Assembly: GCA_025449975.1 (NCBI GenBank)
Contig: JANWIG010000061.1
Span: forward strand, 1-64,000
Length of the DNA: 64,000 nt
Direction: 5' to 3'
Source: Thermoactinomycetaceae bacterium
GTDB taxonomy: Bacteria; Bacillota; Bacilli; Thermoactinomycetales; Thermoactinomycetaceae
Shown: one piece after another, positions 8,536 through 18,821 of the stretch
Numbering within the stretch: position 1 is the first letter of the stretch
Layout: every line of letters begins with the position of its first letter
The notes under the pieces: model-generated
Database searches by the model: none
What the model saw: only the letters and a program-made list of their open reading frames with translations
Told to the model about the DNA's origin: nothing
Program-made: the position numbers and the translations under genes

Positions 8536-8757
8536 AGAACGGTAACCCAAGTGGCGAGGGGCATTTGAAGACGCAAGGCTTTGATGCGCGACCAAGCGGA
8601 GGGGCGCGGCGGAGGGAAAAAAGCAGAAAACGTGTCTGAGCGGTAGCGAGTTTTTTCCGCCCCCGCAGCTGATCCCCGAAGCGGTCAGAAAAACATCCGT
8701 GCAAGCATCAAGTGACTGGAGACTCAATAGTCCCTGCCCGTCTCCGATCACCATCCA
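8536..8757 (+). repeat. Structured repeat, copy A of three
   Basis: First of three ~220-base copies between dprA and topA. The core at about 8607-8668 contains GGCGGAGGGAAAAAAG, GAAAACGTGTCTGAGCGG and TAGCGAGTTTTTTCCGCC. CTTTGATGC before the core can pair with GCATCAAG after it, and a TTGA...TCAA pair lies outside that. The internal GGAAAAAA/TTTTTTCC pair closes a GC-rich loop. It looks like a non-coding structured element. The short open frames on either strand are not conserved in frame in all three copies. Confidence 0.75.
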
Positions 8758-8783
8758 AAATCAGATCGTCACTCTATTGATCT

Positions 8784-9004
8784 AGAACCATAAACCTAGG
8801 GGCGAGTGACTATTGAAGTCGTAAGTCTTTGATGCGCTACCGAGCGAAGGGGCACGGCGGAGGGAAAAAAGCAGAAAACGTGTCTGAGCGGTAGCGAGTT
8901 TTTTCCGCCCCCGCAGCAGCACCCCGTAGCGTTCAGTAAGGCATCCCTGCAAGCATCAAGAAACTGGTGATTCAAAATTCCTCGTCCCCGGCATCCGTCC
9001 ACAA
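8784..9004 (+). repeat. Structured repeat, copy B of three
   Basis: Second copy, about 248 bases downstream of copy A. The central core is nearly identical to A. The outer stem CTTTGATGC with GCATCAAG is kept, and TTGAA/TTCAA is fully paired outside it. The first ~35 bases (GAGTGACTATTGAAG and CGTAAGTCTTTGATGCGC) match copy C better than copy A. Confidence 0.75.
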
Positions 9005-9044
9005 ACAGGGATCAGTTGGAACAGATCTACCACTTAGAAACTTT

Positions 9045-9265
9045 GAAACGTAAATCATAAGGAGCAGAGTGACTATTGAAGTCGTAAGTCTTTGATGCGC
9101 ATCCTAGCGGCGGGGCATGGCGGAGGGAAAAAAGCGGAAAACGTGTCTGAGCATTAGCGAGTTTTTTCGCCCCCGCAGCCGATCTCCGAAACGACCAGAA
9201 AAACATCCTTGCAAGCAACAAGCACCTGAAGTCTCAAAAGCCCCCGCCCCGACGTCTTACCATGA
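9045..9265 (+). repeat. Structured repeat, copy C of three
   Basis: Third copy, about 261 bases after B. The core is conserved but has one C fewer after the T-run (TTTTTTCGCC), which shifts every reading frame relative to A and B. The outer helix is weakened (GCAACAAG instead of GCATCAAG). It is probably the most diverged or decaying copy. Confidence 0.7.
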
Positions 9266-9272
9266 GCAGAAA

Positions 9273-9316
9273 TCAGGTCGAAACTTAAAATCAACACCAG
9301 AAACTTGCCGACCTGA
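9273..9316 (+). terminator. Stem-loop after the repeat block
   Basis: TCAGGTCG at 9273-9280 is perfectly complementary to CGACCTGA at 9309-9316 around a 28-base loop, followed by TTCAATCTTT. It is a weak terminator or structured element. The remaining 9317-9469 shows only the topA ribosome site. Confidence 0.4.
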
Positions 9317-9469
9317 TTCAATCTTTGGTATTGTAATACGAGTGTTAATTAAGAATCACGATCAAAAACGGCTTTGTATATGGTATAAAAATCCGATCTA
9401 TCCCAAAGAACAAACCTAAGCAAAAACCATTGAATAGAAACAACACTCGTACGAGAGGAGGTAACAAAA

Positions 9470-11551
9470 TTGGCTGATTCCTTAGTAATTGTCGAATCAC
9501 CGGCGAAAGCAAAAACCATTGGTAAATACTTAGGTAAAAAATACATTGTCAAAGCATCCATGGGTCACGTCCGTGACTTACCAAAAAGCCAACTCGGTGT
9601 GGATGTAAATAACCACTTTGAACCCAAGTATATTACAGTAAGAGGAAAAGGAGACATTCTCAAAGAACTACGTGATGCTCGTAAAAAAGTAAAACGGGTT
9701 TACCTTGCAGCAGACCCAGACCGCGAAGGAGAAGCCATTGCTTGGCACCTCGCTCACAGCCTAAATCTACCTATGGACGAAAAATGTCGAGTGGTCTTCA
9801 ACGAAATCACCAAAAAAGCCATCAAAGAAGCATTCAAAAGCCCACGCCAAATCGACGTAAACCTTGTGAATGCCCAACAAGCCAGAAGAATACTCGATCG
9901 GCTCGTCGGCTACAAAATCAGCCCACTACTCTGGAAAAAAGTCAAAAAAGGACTTAGTGCCGGACGTGTTCAATCCATCGCCGTCAAACTCATTATCGAT
10001 CGCGAAAGAGAGATCCGAAACTTTCAACCAGAGGAATATTGGACAGTAACCGCACATCTACTAGCAGAAAATGAGCCATTCACTGCCAAATTTTATGGCT
10101 ACGATGGAAAAAAAACAGAACTTAAAACCAAAGAGGACGTGGATCACCTACTCGCAGAAATCAAAGGAAAACGCTTTACGGTCTCCAAAGTAAAAGAAAG
10201 TGAACGCAAACGACAACCTGCTCCACCGTTTATTACCAGCACCCTACAACAAGAGGCTGCTCGCAAACTAAACTTTCGTGCACAAAAGACCATGTCCATC
10301 GCCCAACAGCTATATGAAGGGGTGGAGATTGGAAAAGAAGGATCGGTCGGTTTAATTACTTACATGCGTACGGATTCCACGCGAATCTCCGAAAGTGCCC
10401 AAGAAGAGGCGAAGGAATATATTGAACAAACGTTTGGCTCAGACTATCTGCCAACAGAAAAACGCAAACATAAAAAGAAATCCAATGCCCAAGATGCTCA
10501 CGAGGCAATTCGACCCACTTCGGCGTTCCGTACCCCCCAATCCTTAAAACCATATTTGACTCGTGATCAATTGCGCTTATACAAACTCATTTGGGAACGA
10601 TTTATTGCGAGTCAAATGGCCTCCGCTATTTTAGACGCTATTTCAGCAGATATTTTGGCTGGCAAAGCTCTTTTTCGAGCCACTGGTTCAAAAATCAAAT
10701 TCCCTGGGTTTATGAAAGTCTATGTAGAAGGCAATGATGATCGGAAATCATTAGCAGAAGAGGACGATAAGTTTTTGCCTCCTCTTTCACAGGGACAACT
10801 TGTAAAACGCAAAAAGATTGACCCCAAACAGCACTTTACGCAGCCGCCTCCCCGCTACACTGAAGCACGTCTAGTCAAAACCTTGGAAGAAAAAGGGATC
10901 GGTCGTCCGAGTACTTACGCTCCTACCTTGGATACCATTCAACGCCGCGGCTACACACGTCTAGAAGACAAACGATTTGTCCCTACTGAATTAGGAGAGA
11001 TCGTTATTCAATTGATGGAAGAGTTTTTTTCTGACATCCTCAACGTTGAATTTACCGCGCATATGGAAGAAAAGTTGGATCAGATTGAAGAAGGGCAGGC
11101 TGACTGGATTCAGATCCTTGACCAATTTTACGCTCCCTTTCAAGAGCGTCTCACCGTCGCCGAAAAGGAGATGGCTGAAATCGAAATCGCCGATGAAGTA
11201 TCGGATGAAAAGTGCGAACGGTGTCAGAGCCCCCTTGTCTACAAATATGGGCGCTATGGAAAATTTTTGGCCTGCTCAGCTTTTCCGGAGTGTCGGTTTA
11301 CCAAAGCCATTTTGCAATCCACAGGGGTTACTTGTCCGGTTTGCGAGCAAGGGGAGATCGTTGAAAGAAAAACGAAGAAAAATCGTCTCTTTTACGGATG
11401 CAATCGATTCCCCGACTGTGACTTTGTCTCATGGGATAAACCCAATCCCAGACCTTGTCCAAAATGTGCCAGTTTGATGGTTGAAAAAAAGAAAAAGAAA
11501 GAAACGGTCATTATGTGTACCAACTGTGACTATAACGAAATAAAAGATTGA
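9470..11551 (+). CDS. topA: DNA topoisomerase I (type IA)
   Basis: Relaxes negative supercoils by transient single-strand cleavage. It has 693 residues, the usual length for Bacilli. The Toprim domain begins [13 protein letters not shown], with [12 protein letters not shown] supplying the metal-binding Asp triad. The catalytic tyrosine lies in [13 protein letters not shown] near residue 306. Three C-terminal four-Cys zinc fingers follow (CERCQSP, CPVCEQG and CPKCASL starts) from about residue 580 to the end. TTG start at 9470 with GAGGAGGT just upstream. trmFO follows after a few bases, so the two are probably co-transcribed. Confidence 0.98.
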   Translation: MADSLVIVESPAKAKTIGKYLGKKYIVKASMGHVRDLPKSQLGVDVNNHFEPKYITVRGKGDILKELRDARKKVKRVYLAADPDREGEAIAWHLAHSLNLPMDEKCRVVFNEITKKAIKEAFKSPRQIDVNLVNAQQARRILDRLVGYKISPLLWKKVKKGLSAGRVQSIAVKLIIDREREIRNFQPEEYWTVTAHLLAENEPFTAKFYGYDGKKTELKTKEDVDHLLAEIKGKRFTVSKVKESERKRQPAPPFITSTLQQEAARKLNFRAQKTMSIAQQLYEGVEIGKEGSVGLITYMRTDSTRISESAQEEAKEYIEQTFGSDYLPTEKRKHKKKSNAQDAHEAIRPTSAFRTPQSLKPYLTRDQLRLYKLIWERFIASQMASAILDAISADILAGKALFRATGSKIKFPGFMKVYVEGNDDRKSLAEEDDKFLPPLSQGQLVKRKKIDPKQHFTQPPPRYTEARLVKTLEEKGIGRPSTYAPTLDTIQRRGYTRLEDKRFVPTELGEIVIQLMEEFFSDILNVEFTAHMEEKLDQIEEGQADWIQILDQFYAPFQERLTVAEKEMAEIEIADEVSDEKCERCQSPLVYKYGRYGKFLACSAFPECRFTKAILQSTGVTCPVCEQGEIVERKTKKNRLFYGCNRFPDCDFVSWDKPNPRPCPKCASLMVEKKKKKETVIMCTNCDYNEIKD

Positions 11552-11564
11552 GAGGGTGTGCATC

Positions 11565-12878
11565 ATGGAGAATAGGCAGGTGACCGTTGTCGGAGCGGGA
11601 TTAGCGGGGAGTGAAGCAGCTTGGCAAATCGCGCAAAGGGGAGTTCCGGTACGTCTCTATGAGATGAGACCACATAAGATGACACCTGCCCATCGCGGTG
11701 GACAGTTTGCTGAGTTGGTTTGCAGCAATTCCTTGCGCTCCAACAGCCTGACCAACGCTGTGGGCATTTTAAAAGAAGAAATGCGTTTGCTTCAATCTTT
11801 GGTCATCCAAGCAGCGGATCGGCATGCGGTTCCAGCTGGAGGTGCTCTAGCGGTCGATCGTGAGGCATTTTCTGAGCAAATCACCCAGCAATTGCACCAG
11901 CATCCACTTGTTGAGGTCGTAAACGAAGAAGTAACCGACTTACCCGAAGGACCTACCGTGATTGCGACTGGACCACTGACGTCGCCATCGCTTTCCCAAA
12001 AATTAAAAGAGATTACTGGCGAAGAATATTTGTATTTTTATGATGCAGCCGCTCCAATTGTTGAAAAAGATAGCATTGATATGAATAAAGTTTTTGCTGC
12101 ATCTCGTTATGATAAAGGGGAGGGTGCTTATCTCAATTGTCCGATGAATAAAGAAGAGTTCCAACGCTTCTACGATGCGTTGATCTCTGCGGAAGTAGCC
12201 CCCCTAAAGGAATTTGAAAAAGAAATTTACTTCGAAGGTTGTATGCCGATCGAAGTTCTTGCCAAGCGGGGAGAAAAAACGTTATTGTTTGGACCGCTCA
12301 AGGCAGTAGGGTTAACGGATCCGCGCACAGGAAAACGTCCATATGCGGTAGTTCAATTAAGACAAGATAACCAAGCAGGAACTTTATATAATTTAGTCGG
12401 CTTTCAAACGCATTTAAAATGGGGAGCGCAAAAAGAAGTGATTCGTCTGATTCCGGGATTAGAGCAAGCGGAGATTGTCCGTTATGGGGTGATGCATCGG
12501 AATACATTTGTCAATTCACCCAAGTTATTGCATGCCACCTATCAGCTAAGAAGTCGTTTCGATCTGTTCTTTGCCGGTCAAATGACTGGAGTAGAAGGTT
12601 ATGTCGAATCGGCGGCTTCCGGTTTGCTAGCGGGAATCAATGCTGCTCGGTTGGTTCAAGGAAAACCGCTGGTCGTTCCTCCTGCTTCAACAGCCATGGG
12701 AAGTCTAGCTCGGTATATCACTTCGGCCGATCCGAAACATTTTCAGCCGATGAATGCCAATTTTGGCTTATTCGAAGAACTCCCTGAACGGATTCGTTCT
12801 AAAAAAGAAAGAGTTCAGCGTTATGCCAACAGAGCAATTGGAAATATAAAGGATTTTATTCAATATCAACTAGTGTAA
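11565..12878 (+). CDS. trmFO: Methylenetetrahydrofolate-tRNA-(uracil-5-)-methyltransferase TrmFO
   Basis: FAD- and folate-dependent enzyme that makes m5U54 in the tRNA T-loop. It has 437 residues. The N-terminal dinucleotide-binding motif is [26 protein letters not shown] and [16 protein letters not shown] are strongly conserved TrmFO motifs. GTG 11556 is an alternative in-frame start, but AGAGGG at 11551-11556 is spaced for ATG 11565. It sits directly after topA as in B. subtilis, but the usual xerC/codV gene does not follow. Confidence 0.97.
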   Translation: MENRQVTVVGAGLAGSEAAWQIAQRGVPVRLYEMRPHKMTPAHRGGQFAELVCSNSLRSNSLTNAVGILKEEMRLLQSLVIQAADRHAVPAGGALAVDREAFSEQITQQLHQHPLVEVVNEEVTDLPEGPTVIATGPLTSPSLSQKLKEITGEEYLYFYDAAAPIVEKDSIDMNKVFAASRYDKGEGAYLNCPMNKEEFQRFYDALISAEVAPLKEFEKEIYFEGCMPIEVLAKRGEKTLLFGPLKAVGLTDPRTGKRPYAVVQLRQDNQAGTLYNLVGFQTHLKWGAQKEVIRLIPGLEQAEIVRYGVMHRNTFVNSPKLLHATYQLRSRFDLFFAGQMTGVEGYVESAASGLLAGINAARLVQGKPLVVPPASTAMGSLARYITSADPKHFQPMNANFGLFEELPERIRSKKERVQRYANRAIGNIKDFIQYQLV

Positions 12879-12948
12879 TTCTTGCTAAGTTTTTACTGTG
12901 TATGATAACATGACCGTGTGGTTGAGAATGAGAGGCTGGTGAGAAAGT

Positions 12949-13488
12949 TTGTCACAGTTTCATGCCACTACCATTTTTGCGATTCGTCATAAAGGGGAAG
13001 CAGCAATCGCTGGAGATGGTCAAGTTACGTTTGGCAATCAAATGATTATGAAACACGGAGCCAAAAAGGTACGTCGACTCTATCGAGGACAAGTGTTAGC
13101 TGGCTTTGCAGGGTCCGTAGCCGATGCCATTACCCTCTTTGAAAAATTTGAAAGGAAATTGGAGGAGTATAAAGGCAATTTGGCGAGAGCGGCTGTAGAG
13201 CTAACCAAAGAATGGCGTTCTGATAAAGTTTTGCGTCGTTTGGAAGCGATGCTGATTGTCTTAAATAAAGATCAAATGTTTCTCCTCTCAGGGAATGGTG
13301 AAGTGATTGAGCCAGATGATGATGTATTAGCGATTGGTTCGGGAGGAAGCTATGCACTCGCTGCAGGGCGTGCCTTGAAGCGATATGCAGAGAACTTGTC
13401 GGCAAAAGAGATTGCGAAGGCAGCACTTACCATCGCTAGCGAGGTTTGTGTATTTACAAATGATCAGATCATCGTGGAGGAGGTATAA
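12949..13488 (+). CDS. hslV: HslV/ClpQ peptidase subunit of the HslUV protease
   Basis: Proteasome-like peptidase that forms hexameric rings capped by HslU. It has 179 residues. [16 protein letters not shown] begins with Ser after the initiator, as in B. subtilis ClpQ, which is thought to use an N-terminal Ser rather than the Thr of other HslV. GDGQVTFG and [16 protein letters not shown] are conserved. Start is TTG 12949. hslU begins two bases after the stop, with its ribosome site inside hslV, so expression is coupled. Confidence 0.96.
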   Translation: MSQFHATTIFAIRHKGEAAIAGDGQVTFGNQMIMKHGAKKVRRLYRGQVLAGFAGSVADAITLFEKFERKLEEYKGNLARAAVELTKEWRSDKVLRRLEAMLIVLNKDQMFLLSGNGEVIEPDDDVLAIGSGGSYALAAGRALKRYAENLSAKEIAKAALTIASEVCVFTNDQIIVEEV

Positions 13489-13490
13489 TC

Positions 13491-14903
13491 TTGGCTAGCG
13501 TCGGTAAGAATTCTGATTTGAGGACTCCAAGACAAATTGTGGCTGAGTTGGATAAGTATATTGTTGGTCAGCATCAGGCCAAACGGGCAGTTGCCATCGC
13601 TTTACGGAATCGCTATCGTCGCAGTCTGTTACCGCCTGAGCTCAAAGAAGAAGTAGTTCCAAAAAATATTTTGATGATTGGTCCTACTGGTGTAGGTAAG
13701 ACCGAAATAGCCCGTCGTTTAGCCAAATTGGTTGGAGCACCTTTCGTCAAATTGGAAGCGACGAAATTTACCGAGGTGGGCTATGTGGGACGAGACGTCG
13801 AATCGATGGTACGCGACTTGGTGGAAACCGCGATTCGTATGGTGAAATCGGAAAAGCTTGAGAGTGTCAAAGGGCAAGCGAGAAAGTTAGCCAATCAGCG
13901 AATTGTCGAACTGTTGGTCCCAAGCAAAAGAGGAAACACCCAATTTCAAAACCCTTTAGGGATGTTTTTTTCGCAAAATATGGCGAAGGATACGAGTCAC
14001 TATGACAAAGAAGAACAAGGTCGCCTTTTCATGAAACGGAAAGAGGTAGAAGAAAAGTTGTTGCGCGGCGAACTAGAAGACCGTGTGATAGAGATTGAGA
14101 TTGAAGAGCAGATGCCATCGATGTTCGATATGTTTGCAGGAACGGGTGCCGAACAGATGGGAATGAATATGCAGGAAGTCTTGGGACAGTTTTTGCCCAA
14201 GAAGCGGAAAAAACGTCGTCTGCCGATCCGCGAAGCTCGCGAAGTGCTTGCCAATGAAGAAGGACAGAAACTGATTGATATGGATCAAGTGATTCAGGAT
14301 GCACTGGAAAGAGCAGAGCAATCAGGGATTATCTTTATCGATGAGATTGATAAAATCGCTGGGAAAGATCGTCACGGTCCCGATGTATCCCGTGAAGGGG
14401 TTCAAAGAGATATCCTGCCCATTGTGGAAGGATCGACGGTGATGACCAAGTATGGACCAGTCAAGACAGATCATATGCTCTTTATCGCTGCGGGTGCTTT
14501 CCATGTCGCCAAACCATCGGACCTCATCCCCGAACTGCAAGGGCGTTTTCCGATTCGAGTCGAACTCAATGATTTAACTGCCGAGGATTTTATCCGAATT
14601 TTAACGGAACCCAAAAGTGCTCTAATTAAACAGTACACAGCTCTTTTAGCAACAGAGGGAATCCAAATAAAATTCACAGATGAAGCGATTGAAGAGATTA
14701 CCAATCTCGCTGTAAAGGTAAACAACGAAACAGAAAACATTGGTGCACGCCGTTTACATACGATGATGGAACGGCTGTTGGAAGAACTATCATTTGAAGC
14801 GCCGGATATCCAGCTTGAAGAGTTTGTGATTACACCGCAATATGTACGGGAACGCTTAGCTGATATTGTTGCTGATCGTGATGTAAGTCAATATATTTTG
14901 TAG
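13491..14903 (+). CDS. hslU: HslU/ClpY ATPase subunit of the HslUV protease
   Basis: AAA+ unfoldase feeding substrates to HslV. It has 470 residues. The N-terminus [18 protein letters not shown] is typical, with Walker [12 protein letters not shown] (residues ~61-71), pore motif GYVGRD near 93, the inserted I-domain (~110-260), Walker [13 protein letters not shown] and a C-terminal sensor-2 region ([14 protein letters not shown]). TTG start behind TGGAGGAGGT. It is followed 25 bases later by codY, the conserved hslVU-codY order. Confidence 0.97.
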   Translation: MASVGKNSDLRTPRQIVAELDKYIVGQHQAKRAVAIALRNRYRRSLLPPELKEEVVPKNILMIGPTGVGKTEIARRLAKLVGAPFVKLEATKFTEVGYVGRDVESMVRDLVETAIRMVKSEKLESVKGQARKLANQRIVELLVPSKRGNTQFQNPLGMFFSQNMAKDTSHYDKEEQGRLFMKRKEVEEKLLRGELEDRVIEIEIEEQMPSMFDMFAGTGAEQMGMNMQEVLGQFLPKKRKKRRLPIREAREVLANEEGQKLIDMDQVIQDALERAEQSGIIFIDEIDKIAGKDRHGPDVSREGVQRDILPIVEGSTVMTKYGPVKTDHMLFIAAGAFHVAKPSDLIPELQGRFPIRVELNDLTAEDFIRILTEPKSALIKQYTALLATEGIQIKFTDEAIEEITNLAVKVNNETENIGARRLHTMMERLLEELSFEAPDIQLEEFVITPQYVRERLADIVADRDVSQYIL

Positions 14904-14928
14904 CCCATGGAAGGGGGATTTGAACAGC

Positions 14929-15708
14929 ATGAAGCTATTAGACAAAGCAAGGCAAATCAACTGTTTATTGCAGAGAACTGGGGGACAAGTGGTTAGCTTC
15001 ATGGAGATTGCCGAAGTATTACGAGATACCATTCACTGCAATACCTATGTGATCAGTAGAGAAGGAAAAGTTTTAGGATTTGCGATGGTACAAGAATTCG
15101 CAGAAGATAAGTTAGGAGAGATCACCCGCGGAGATGGGCAACTTCCTGATGAATTAAACGATCAATTATTAGGAGTTAGATATGCAACACACAATTTACC
15201 GAAAGAAGATCCGCGTAGTCTGACTCACGAAGGAAATGGTGCATTCCAGCATAGCTTTACAACGATCGTTCCTATTATTGGTGGAGGGGAACGATTAGGA
15301 ACCCTCGTCTTGATTCGATTTGATCAAGAATTTACCAATGACGATCTGGTATTGGCGGAGTATGGAGTGACCGTTGTTGGGATTGAAATTCTGCGCGAAA
15401 AAGCGGAAAAAGCTGAAGAGGAAGCGCGTAGCCGTGCTGTTGTCCAAATGGCGATCAATTCCTTATCCTACAGTGAATTAGAAGCTGTGGAGCATATCTT
15501 TGAAGAACTGGAAGGAAAAGAAGGTTTGCTGGTAGCAAGTAGAGTTGCTGATCGGGTTGGGATTACCCGCTCCGTGATTGTCAACGCACTACGAAAATTA
15601 GAAAGTGCAGGAGTCATCGAATCAAGATCTCTGGGAATGAAAGGAACCTATATTAAGATTTTAAATAATCGTTTGGTTCCTGCATTGATCAAACATCGTA
15701 ACGCTTAA
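14929..15708 (+). CDS. codY: GTP- and branched-chain-amino-acid-sensing transcriptional repressor CodY
   Basis: Global nutritional regulator that binds DNA when GTP and Ile/Leu/Val are plentiful. It has 259 residues: an N-terminal GAF-type ligand domain and a C-terminal winged helix ([32 protein letters not shown] near 205-235). [15 protein letters not shown] aligns with the B. subtilis N-terminus. AAGGGGGA at 14911-14918 fits ATG 14929 better than the in-frame TTG 14920. Notably rpsB follows directly; the fla/che operon found here in B. subtilis is absent. Confidence 0.96.
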   Translation: MKLLDKARQINCLLQRTGGQVVSFMEIAEVLRDTIHCNTYVISREGKVLGFAMVQEFAEDKLGEITRGDGQLPDELNDQLLGVRYATHNLPKEDPRSLTHEGNGAFQHSFTTIVPIIGGGERLGTLVLIRFDQEFTNDDLVLAEYGVTVVGIEILREKAEKAEEEARSRAVVQMAINSLSYSELEAVEHIFEELEGKEGLLVASRVADRVGITRSVIVNALRKLESAGVIESRSLGMKGTYIKILNNRLVPALIKHRNA

Positions 15709-15722
15709 TTAACGTGAAATAC

Positions 15723-15752
15723 TTGCGAAAATCTCATTGTTTATGATATATT
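15723..15752 (+). promoter_or_regulatory. Promoter of rpsB
   Basis: TTGCGA (15723-15728), an 18-base spacer and TATATT (15747-15752), with TGA immediately before the -10 giving an extended TGn element. Confidence 0.6.
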
Positions 15753-15764
15753 CGTCATTAGTGT

Positions 15765-15865
15765 AAAGACCACACACGCCGAAGGATTGGGAGTAGACGG
15801 TGCCAATTTTTGGTCTCTACTTCCTGATGAATTTGGCGGAGGATGATAACCACAAGGAGGATTTT
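15765..15865 (+). promoter_or_regulatory. Structured 5' leader of rpsB
   Basis: The untranslated region between the promoter and the AAGGAGG of rpsB can fold: CGCCGAA near 15778 pairs with TTTGGCG near 15834, and inside it GTAGAC near 15793 pairs with GTCTCTAC near 15815. Ribosomal-protein genes often carry autoregulatory leaders; whether S2 binds here is inference. Confidence 0.35.
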
Positions 15866-15868
15866 TTC

Positions 15869-16573
15869 ATGGCAGTTGTTACAATGAAACAATTACTGGA
15901 AGCAGGTGTTCATTTCGGTCACCAAACCCGTCGTTGGAACCCGAAAATGAGCAAGTATATTTTCACTGAGCGAAACGGCATTTACATCATCGATTTGCAA
16001 AAAACCGTCAAAATGATGGAAAAAGCTTATAACTTTGTTCGCGATCTTGCAGCAGAAAATGCGACCATCTTATTTGTTGGGACAAAAAAACAAGCGCAAG
16101 AAGCTGTGAAAGAAGAGGCAGAGCGCTCCAATATGTTTTATGTAAACCACCGTTGGCTTGGAGGCACACTGACGAACTTCCAAACCATTCGCAAGCGGAT
16201 CGACCGTCTACACGAATTGGAGAAAATGGAAGAGGATGGTACATTTGATGTGCTTCCGAAAAAAGAAGTGATTTTACTTAAGAAAGAAAAAGATCGTCTG
16301 GAAAAATTCTTAGGCGGAATTAAAAATATGGAAAAATTGCCTGATGCGGTCTTTATTATCGATCCACGGAAAGAGCGGATCGCTGTGGCAGAAGCGCGCA
16401 AGTTGGGCATTCCTATCATCTCGATTGTGGATACCAACTGCGATCCGGACGAAGTGGATTATTTAATTCCTGGCAATGATGATGCCATCCGTGCTGTTCG
16501 TCTCTTTACATCCAAAATTGCTGATGCGATTTTAGAAGGTAGACAAGGCGAACAACAAAATAGTGCTTCCTAA
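15869..16573 (+). CDS. rpsB: Small ribosomal subunit protein uS2
   Basis: Ribosomal protein of the 30S subunit. It has 234 residues. [22 protein letters not shown] and [20 protein letters not shown]-type S2 signatures are present. The frame is open further upstream, but ACAAGGAGGA at 15852-15861 and family alignment fix ATG 15869. It is followed by an intrinsic terminator and then tsf, the conserved pair. Confidence 0.98.
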   Translation: MAVVTMKQLLEAGVHFGHQTRRWNPKMSKYIFTERNGIYIIDLQKTVKMMEKAYNFVRDLAAENATILFVGTKKQAQEAVKEEAERSNMFYVNHRWLGGTLTNFQTIRKRIDRLHELEKMEEDGTFDVLPKKEVILLKKEKDRLEKFLGGIKNMEKLPDAVFIIDPRKERIAVAEARKLGIPIISIVDTNCDPDEVDYLIPGNDDAIRAVRLFTSKIADAILEGRQGEQQNSAS

Positions 16574-16581
16574 GAAAAATC

Positions 16582-16614
16582 AAAAGGGTGGTAGATGGGT
16601 TGCCACCCTTTTTC
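16582..16614 (+). terminator. Intrinsic terminator after rpsB
   Basis: AAAAGGGTGG (16582-16591) pairs with CCACCCTTTT (16603-16612) and a T-run follows. It lies between rpsB and tsf, so tsf is expressed by read-through or its own promoter. Confidence 0.85.
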
Positions 16615-16658
16615 TAAAATAATGAAGATGGTCCATTTAAGGGAAAGGTGGAAAGAAC

Positions 16659-17309
16659 ATGGCGATTACTGCTGCTATGGTAAAAGAATTGCGCGAAAAA
16701 ACGGGCGCAGGAATGATGGATTGTAAAAAAGCACTTGTTGAAGCTGATGGAAATATAGATAAAGCAATCGAAATCCTTCGTGAAAAAGGAATGGCATCTG
16801 CTGCAAAAAAAGCTGGTCGGATTGCTGCAGAAGGAATCGTATCCTCTTACATACACACAGGCGGTCGCATTGGCGTACTCGTCGAAGTAAACTGCGAAAC
16901 AGATTTTGTAGCGAAAACAGATGATTTTCAAAATTTAGTTAAAGACATTGCTATGCAAATCGCTGCAATGAATCCCAAATATATTCGTCGGGAAGATGTG
17001 CCTGAAGAAGAATTAGAAAAGGAACGCGCTATTTTAAGAGAACAAGCGCTTGCTGAAGGAAAACCAGAAAGAGTGATCGATCGAATCGTTGAAGGTCGCA
17101 TAAGCAAATATTTCCAAGAAGTTTGTCTGCTTGAGCAAACCTTTATTAAAGATAATGAGAAAACAGTTGATCAATTAGTAAGAAGTGCGATTGCGCGGAT
17201 CGGTGAAAATATTTCCGTCCGGCGCTTTGTTCGCTATGAAATGGGCGAAGGTTTGGAGAAAAGAACAGATGATTTTGCCCAAGAAGTGATGGCTCAAGTG
17301 AAGAAATAA
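16659..17309 (+). CDS. tsf: Elongation factor Ts, short form
   Basis: Nucleotide exchange factor that releases GDP from EF-Tu. The N-terminal UBA-like domain ([19 protein letters not shown]) and [10 protein letters not shown] are present. It has only 216 residues, against about 290 in B. subtilis and E. coli. One core subdomain is missing and it aligns end to end with the short Thermus-type EF-Ts ([18 protein letters not shown] and LLEQTFIKD segments). Start ATG 16659 follows GGAAAGGTGG. No frameshift is apparent; the stop is followed by a terminator. Confidence 0.97.
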   Translation: MAITAAMVKELREKTGAGMMDCKKALVEADGNIDKAIEILREKGMASAAKKAGRIAAEGIVSSYIHTGGRIGVLVEVNCETDFVAKTDDFQNLVKDIAMQIAAMNPKYIRREDVPEEELEKERAILREQALAEGKPERVIDRIVEGRISKYFQEVCLLEQTFIKDNEKTVDQLVRSAIARIGENISVRRFVRYEMGEGLEKRTDDFAQEVMAQVKK

Positions 17310-17326
17310 CGTATAGCTTGAATATA

Positions 17327-17355
17327 GGGAACACTATGCTGTGTTCCCTTTTTTT
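17327..17355 (+). terminator. Intrinsic terminator after tsf
   Basis: GGGAACAC (17327-17334) pairs with GTGTTCCC (17341-17348) and is followed by seven T. Confidence 0.88.
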
Positions 17356-17403
17356 CAATGAAGAAGTTAAAAAGATTGATGCCGGTAGAAGTGGAGGAAT
17401 AAG

Positions 17404-18141
17404 ATGAGCACTCCTAAATATAAGCGAATTGTATTAAAATTAAGTGGTGAAGCTTTAGCAGGAGATCAAGGTTATGGTATTAGTTCAGATGTGGTTTCCT
17501 CCATCAGCAGACAAATCAAAGAAGTAGTTGATTTAGGAGTAGAGGTTGCCGTAGTCGTAGGCGGTGGAAATATTTGGCGAGGGATTTCAGGCGCATCGAA
17601 AGGGATTGATCGAGCAACTGCCGATTACATGGGAATGCTGGCGACAGTAATGAATTCACTTGCTTTACAGGATGCGCTAGAGTCGATCGGTTTACCGACT
17701 CGTGTCCAAACAGCGATTGAAATGAGGCAAATTGCTGAGCCTTATATTCGGCGAAAAGCGATTCGTCATTTAGAAAAAGGGCGAGTTGTCATTTTCGCAG
17801 CGGGAATCGGAAATCCCTTTTTCTCGACAGACACTACAGCAGCTCTTCGCGCAGCGGATATTGAAGCAGATGTCATTTTGATGGCGAAAAACAATGTCGA
17901 TGGCGTCTATAATGCTGATCCAAGCGTAAATCCGAATGCTGTGAAATACGATCAGTTGAGCTTTTTAGATGTACTCAATCAGGGATTAGGGATTATGGAT
18001 TCCACAGCAGCCTCACTCTGTATGGATAATGACATTCCTCTGATTGTTTTCAATATTTCAACGGAAGGTAATATTCGTCGCGTCACATTGGGTGAGCGTA
18101 TTGGAACAGTAGTAAAGGGGAGCGTTTTAAATGGTAAATGA
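17404..18141 (+). CDS. pyrH: UMP kinase
   Basis: Phosphorylates UMP to UDP in pyrimidine nucleotide synthesis; amino-acid-kinase fold. It has 245 residues. [14 protein letters not shown] forms the phosphate-binding loop, [10 protein letters not shown] and [19 protein letters not shown] are PyrH signatures, and [10 protein letters not shown]-like [13 protein letters not shown] lies near residue 138. RBS GTGGAGGA precedes ATG 17404. The last 11 bases overlap frr. Confidence 0.97.
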   Translation: MSTPKYKRIVLKLSGEALAGDQGYGISSDVVSSISRQIKEVVDLGVEVAVVVGGGNIWRGISGASKGIDRATADYMGMLATVMNSLALQDALESIGLPTRVQTAIEMRQIAEPYIRRKAIRHLEKGRVVIFAAGIGNPFFSTDTTAALRAADIEADVILMAKNNVDGVYNADPSVNPNAVKYDQLSFLDVLNQGLGIMDSTAASLCMDNDIPLIVFNISTEGNIRRVTLGERIGTVVKGSVLNGK

Positions 18142-18688
18142 AATTAAAAAACAAGCACAAACAAAAATGGAAAAAGCGATTCAAGTTTTAAAAAGAGATT
18201 TGGCTACCATTCGTGCAGGTCGTGCTAACCCATCTTTGCTAGATAAAGTTGTCGTGGAGTATTATGGCAGTGAGATGCCCGTGAATCAGCTAGCCAATAT
18301 CTCCACTCCTGACCCGCGTACATTGGTGATTCAGCCTTGGGACAAATCGGTCTTGTCTGGAATCGAACGGGCCATTTTAAAGTCAGAATTAGGTTTGAAT
18401 CCAATGAATGACGGAAATATTATTCGTATTGTTTTACCTGCTCTCACCCAAGAACGACGGGTCGAACTGGTTAAAGTCGCTCGGAAAATGGGTGAAGATG
18501 CAAAAGTAGCGATCCGCAACATTCGTCGTGAAGCCAATGATGATTTGAGAAAACATGAAAAAGCTGGGGAGATTCCAGAAGATGTTTCGCGTCGGGGTCA
18601 AGACGAAATTCAAAAATTAACAGACCGATTTAGTAAAGAAGTAGATAAAGTTGTTCAAAGTAAAGAGAAAGAGATTACCGAGATCTAA
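18131..18688 (+). CDS. frr: Ribosome recycling factor
   Basis: With EF-G, splits post-termination ribosomes. It has 185 residues, the family norm. [15 protein letters not shown] and [15 protein letters not shown] are the conserved segments of domain I/II, and the protein ends in a long alpha-helical domain. The start codon lies inside the end of pyrH, indicating translational coupling. A terminator follows. Confidence 0.97.
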   Translation: MVNEIKKQAQTKMEKAIQVLKRDLATIRAGRANPSLLDKVVVEYYGSEMPVNQLANISTPDPRTLVIQPWDKSVLSGIERAILKSELGLNPMNDGNIIRIVLPALTQERRVELVKVARKMGEDAKVAIRNIRREANDDLRKHEKAGEIPEDVSRRGQDEIQKLTDRFSKEVDKVVQSKEKEITEI

Positions 18689-18705
18689 AGAATATATTTG
18701 GGTGA

Positions 18706-18734
18706 AGACCCCTTCAGTGATTGAGGGGGTTTTC
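18706..18734 (+). terminator. Intrinsic terminator after frr
   Basis: ACCCCTTCA pairs with TTGAGGGGGT around GTGA, followed by TTTT. Confidence 0.85.
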
Positions 18735-18750
18735 CATCTACATATATTAC

Positions 18751-18779
18751 TTCTTAGATGGGCTTGATTGTAATATACT
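18751..18779 (+). promoter_or_regulatory. Candidate promoter of uppS-cdsA-dxr-rseP
   Basis: TTCTTA (18751-18756), a 17-base spacer and TATACT (18774-18779). The -35 is weak; position between the frr terminator and uppS supports it. Confidence 0.4.
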
Positions 18780-18821
18780 AAACATACAAAAGAGGTTTGT
18801 TGATCCCGGAGGAATGCATAT

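Noticed and set aside
8512-9419. Short open frames on both strands inside the three repeats
   Set aside because: The peptides look alike between two copies, but copy C is frameshifted and no ribosome sites exist; conservation is at the nucleotide level.
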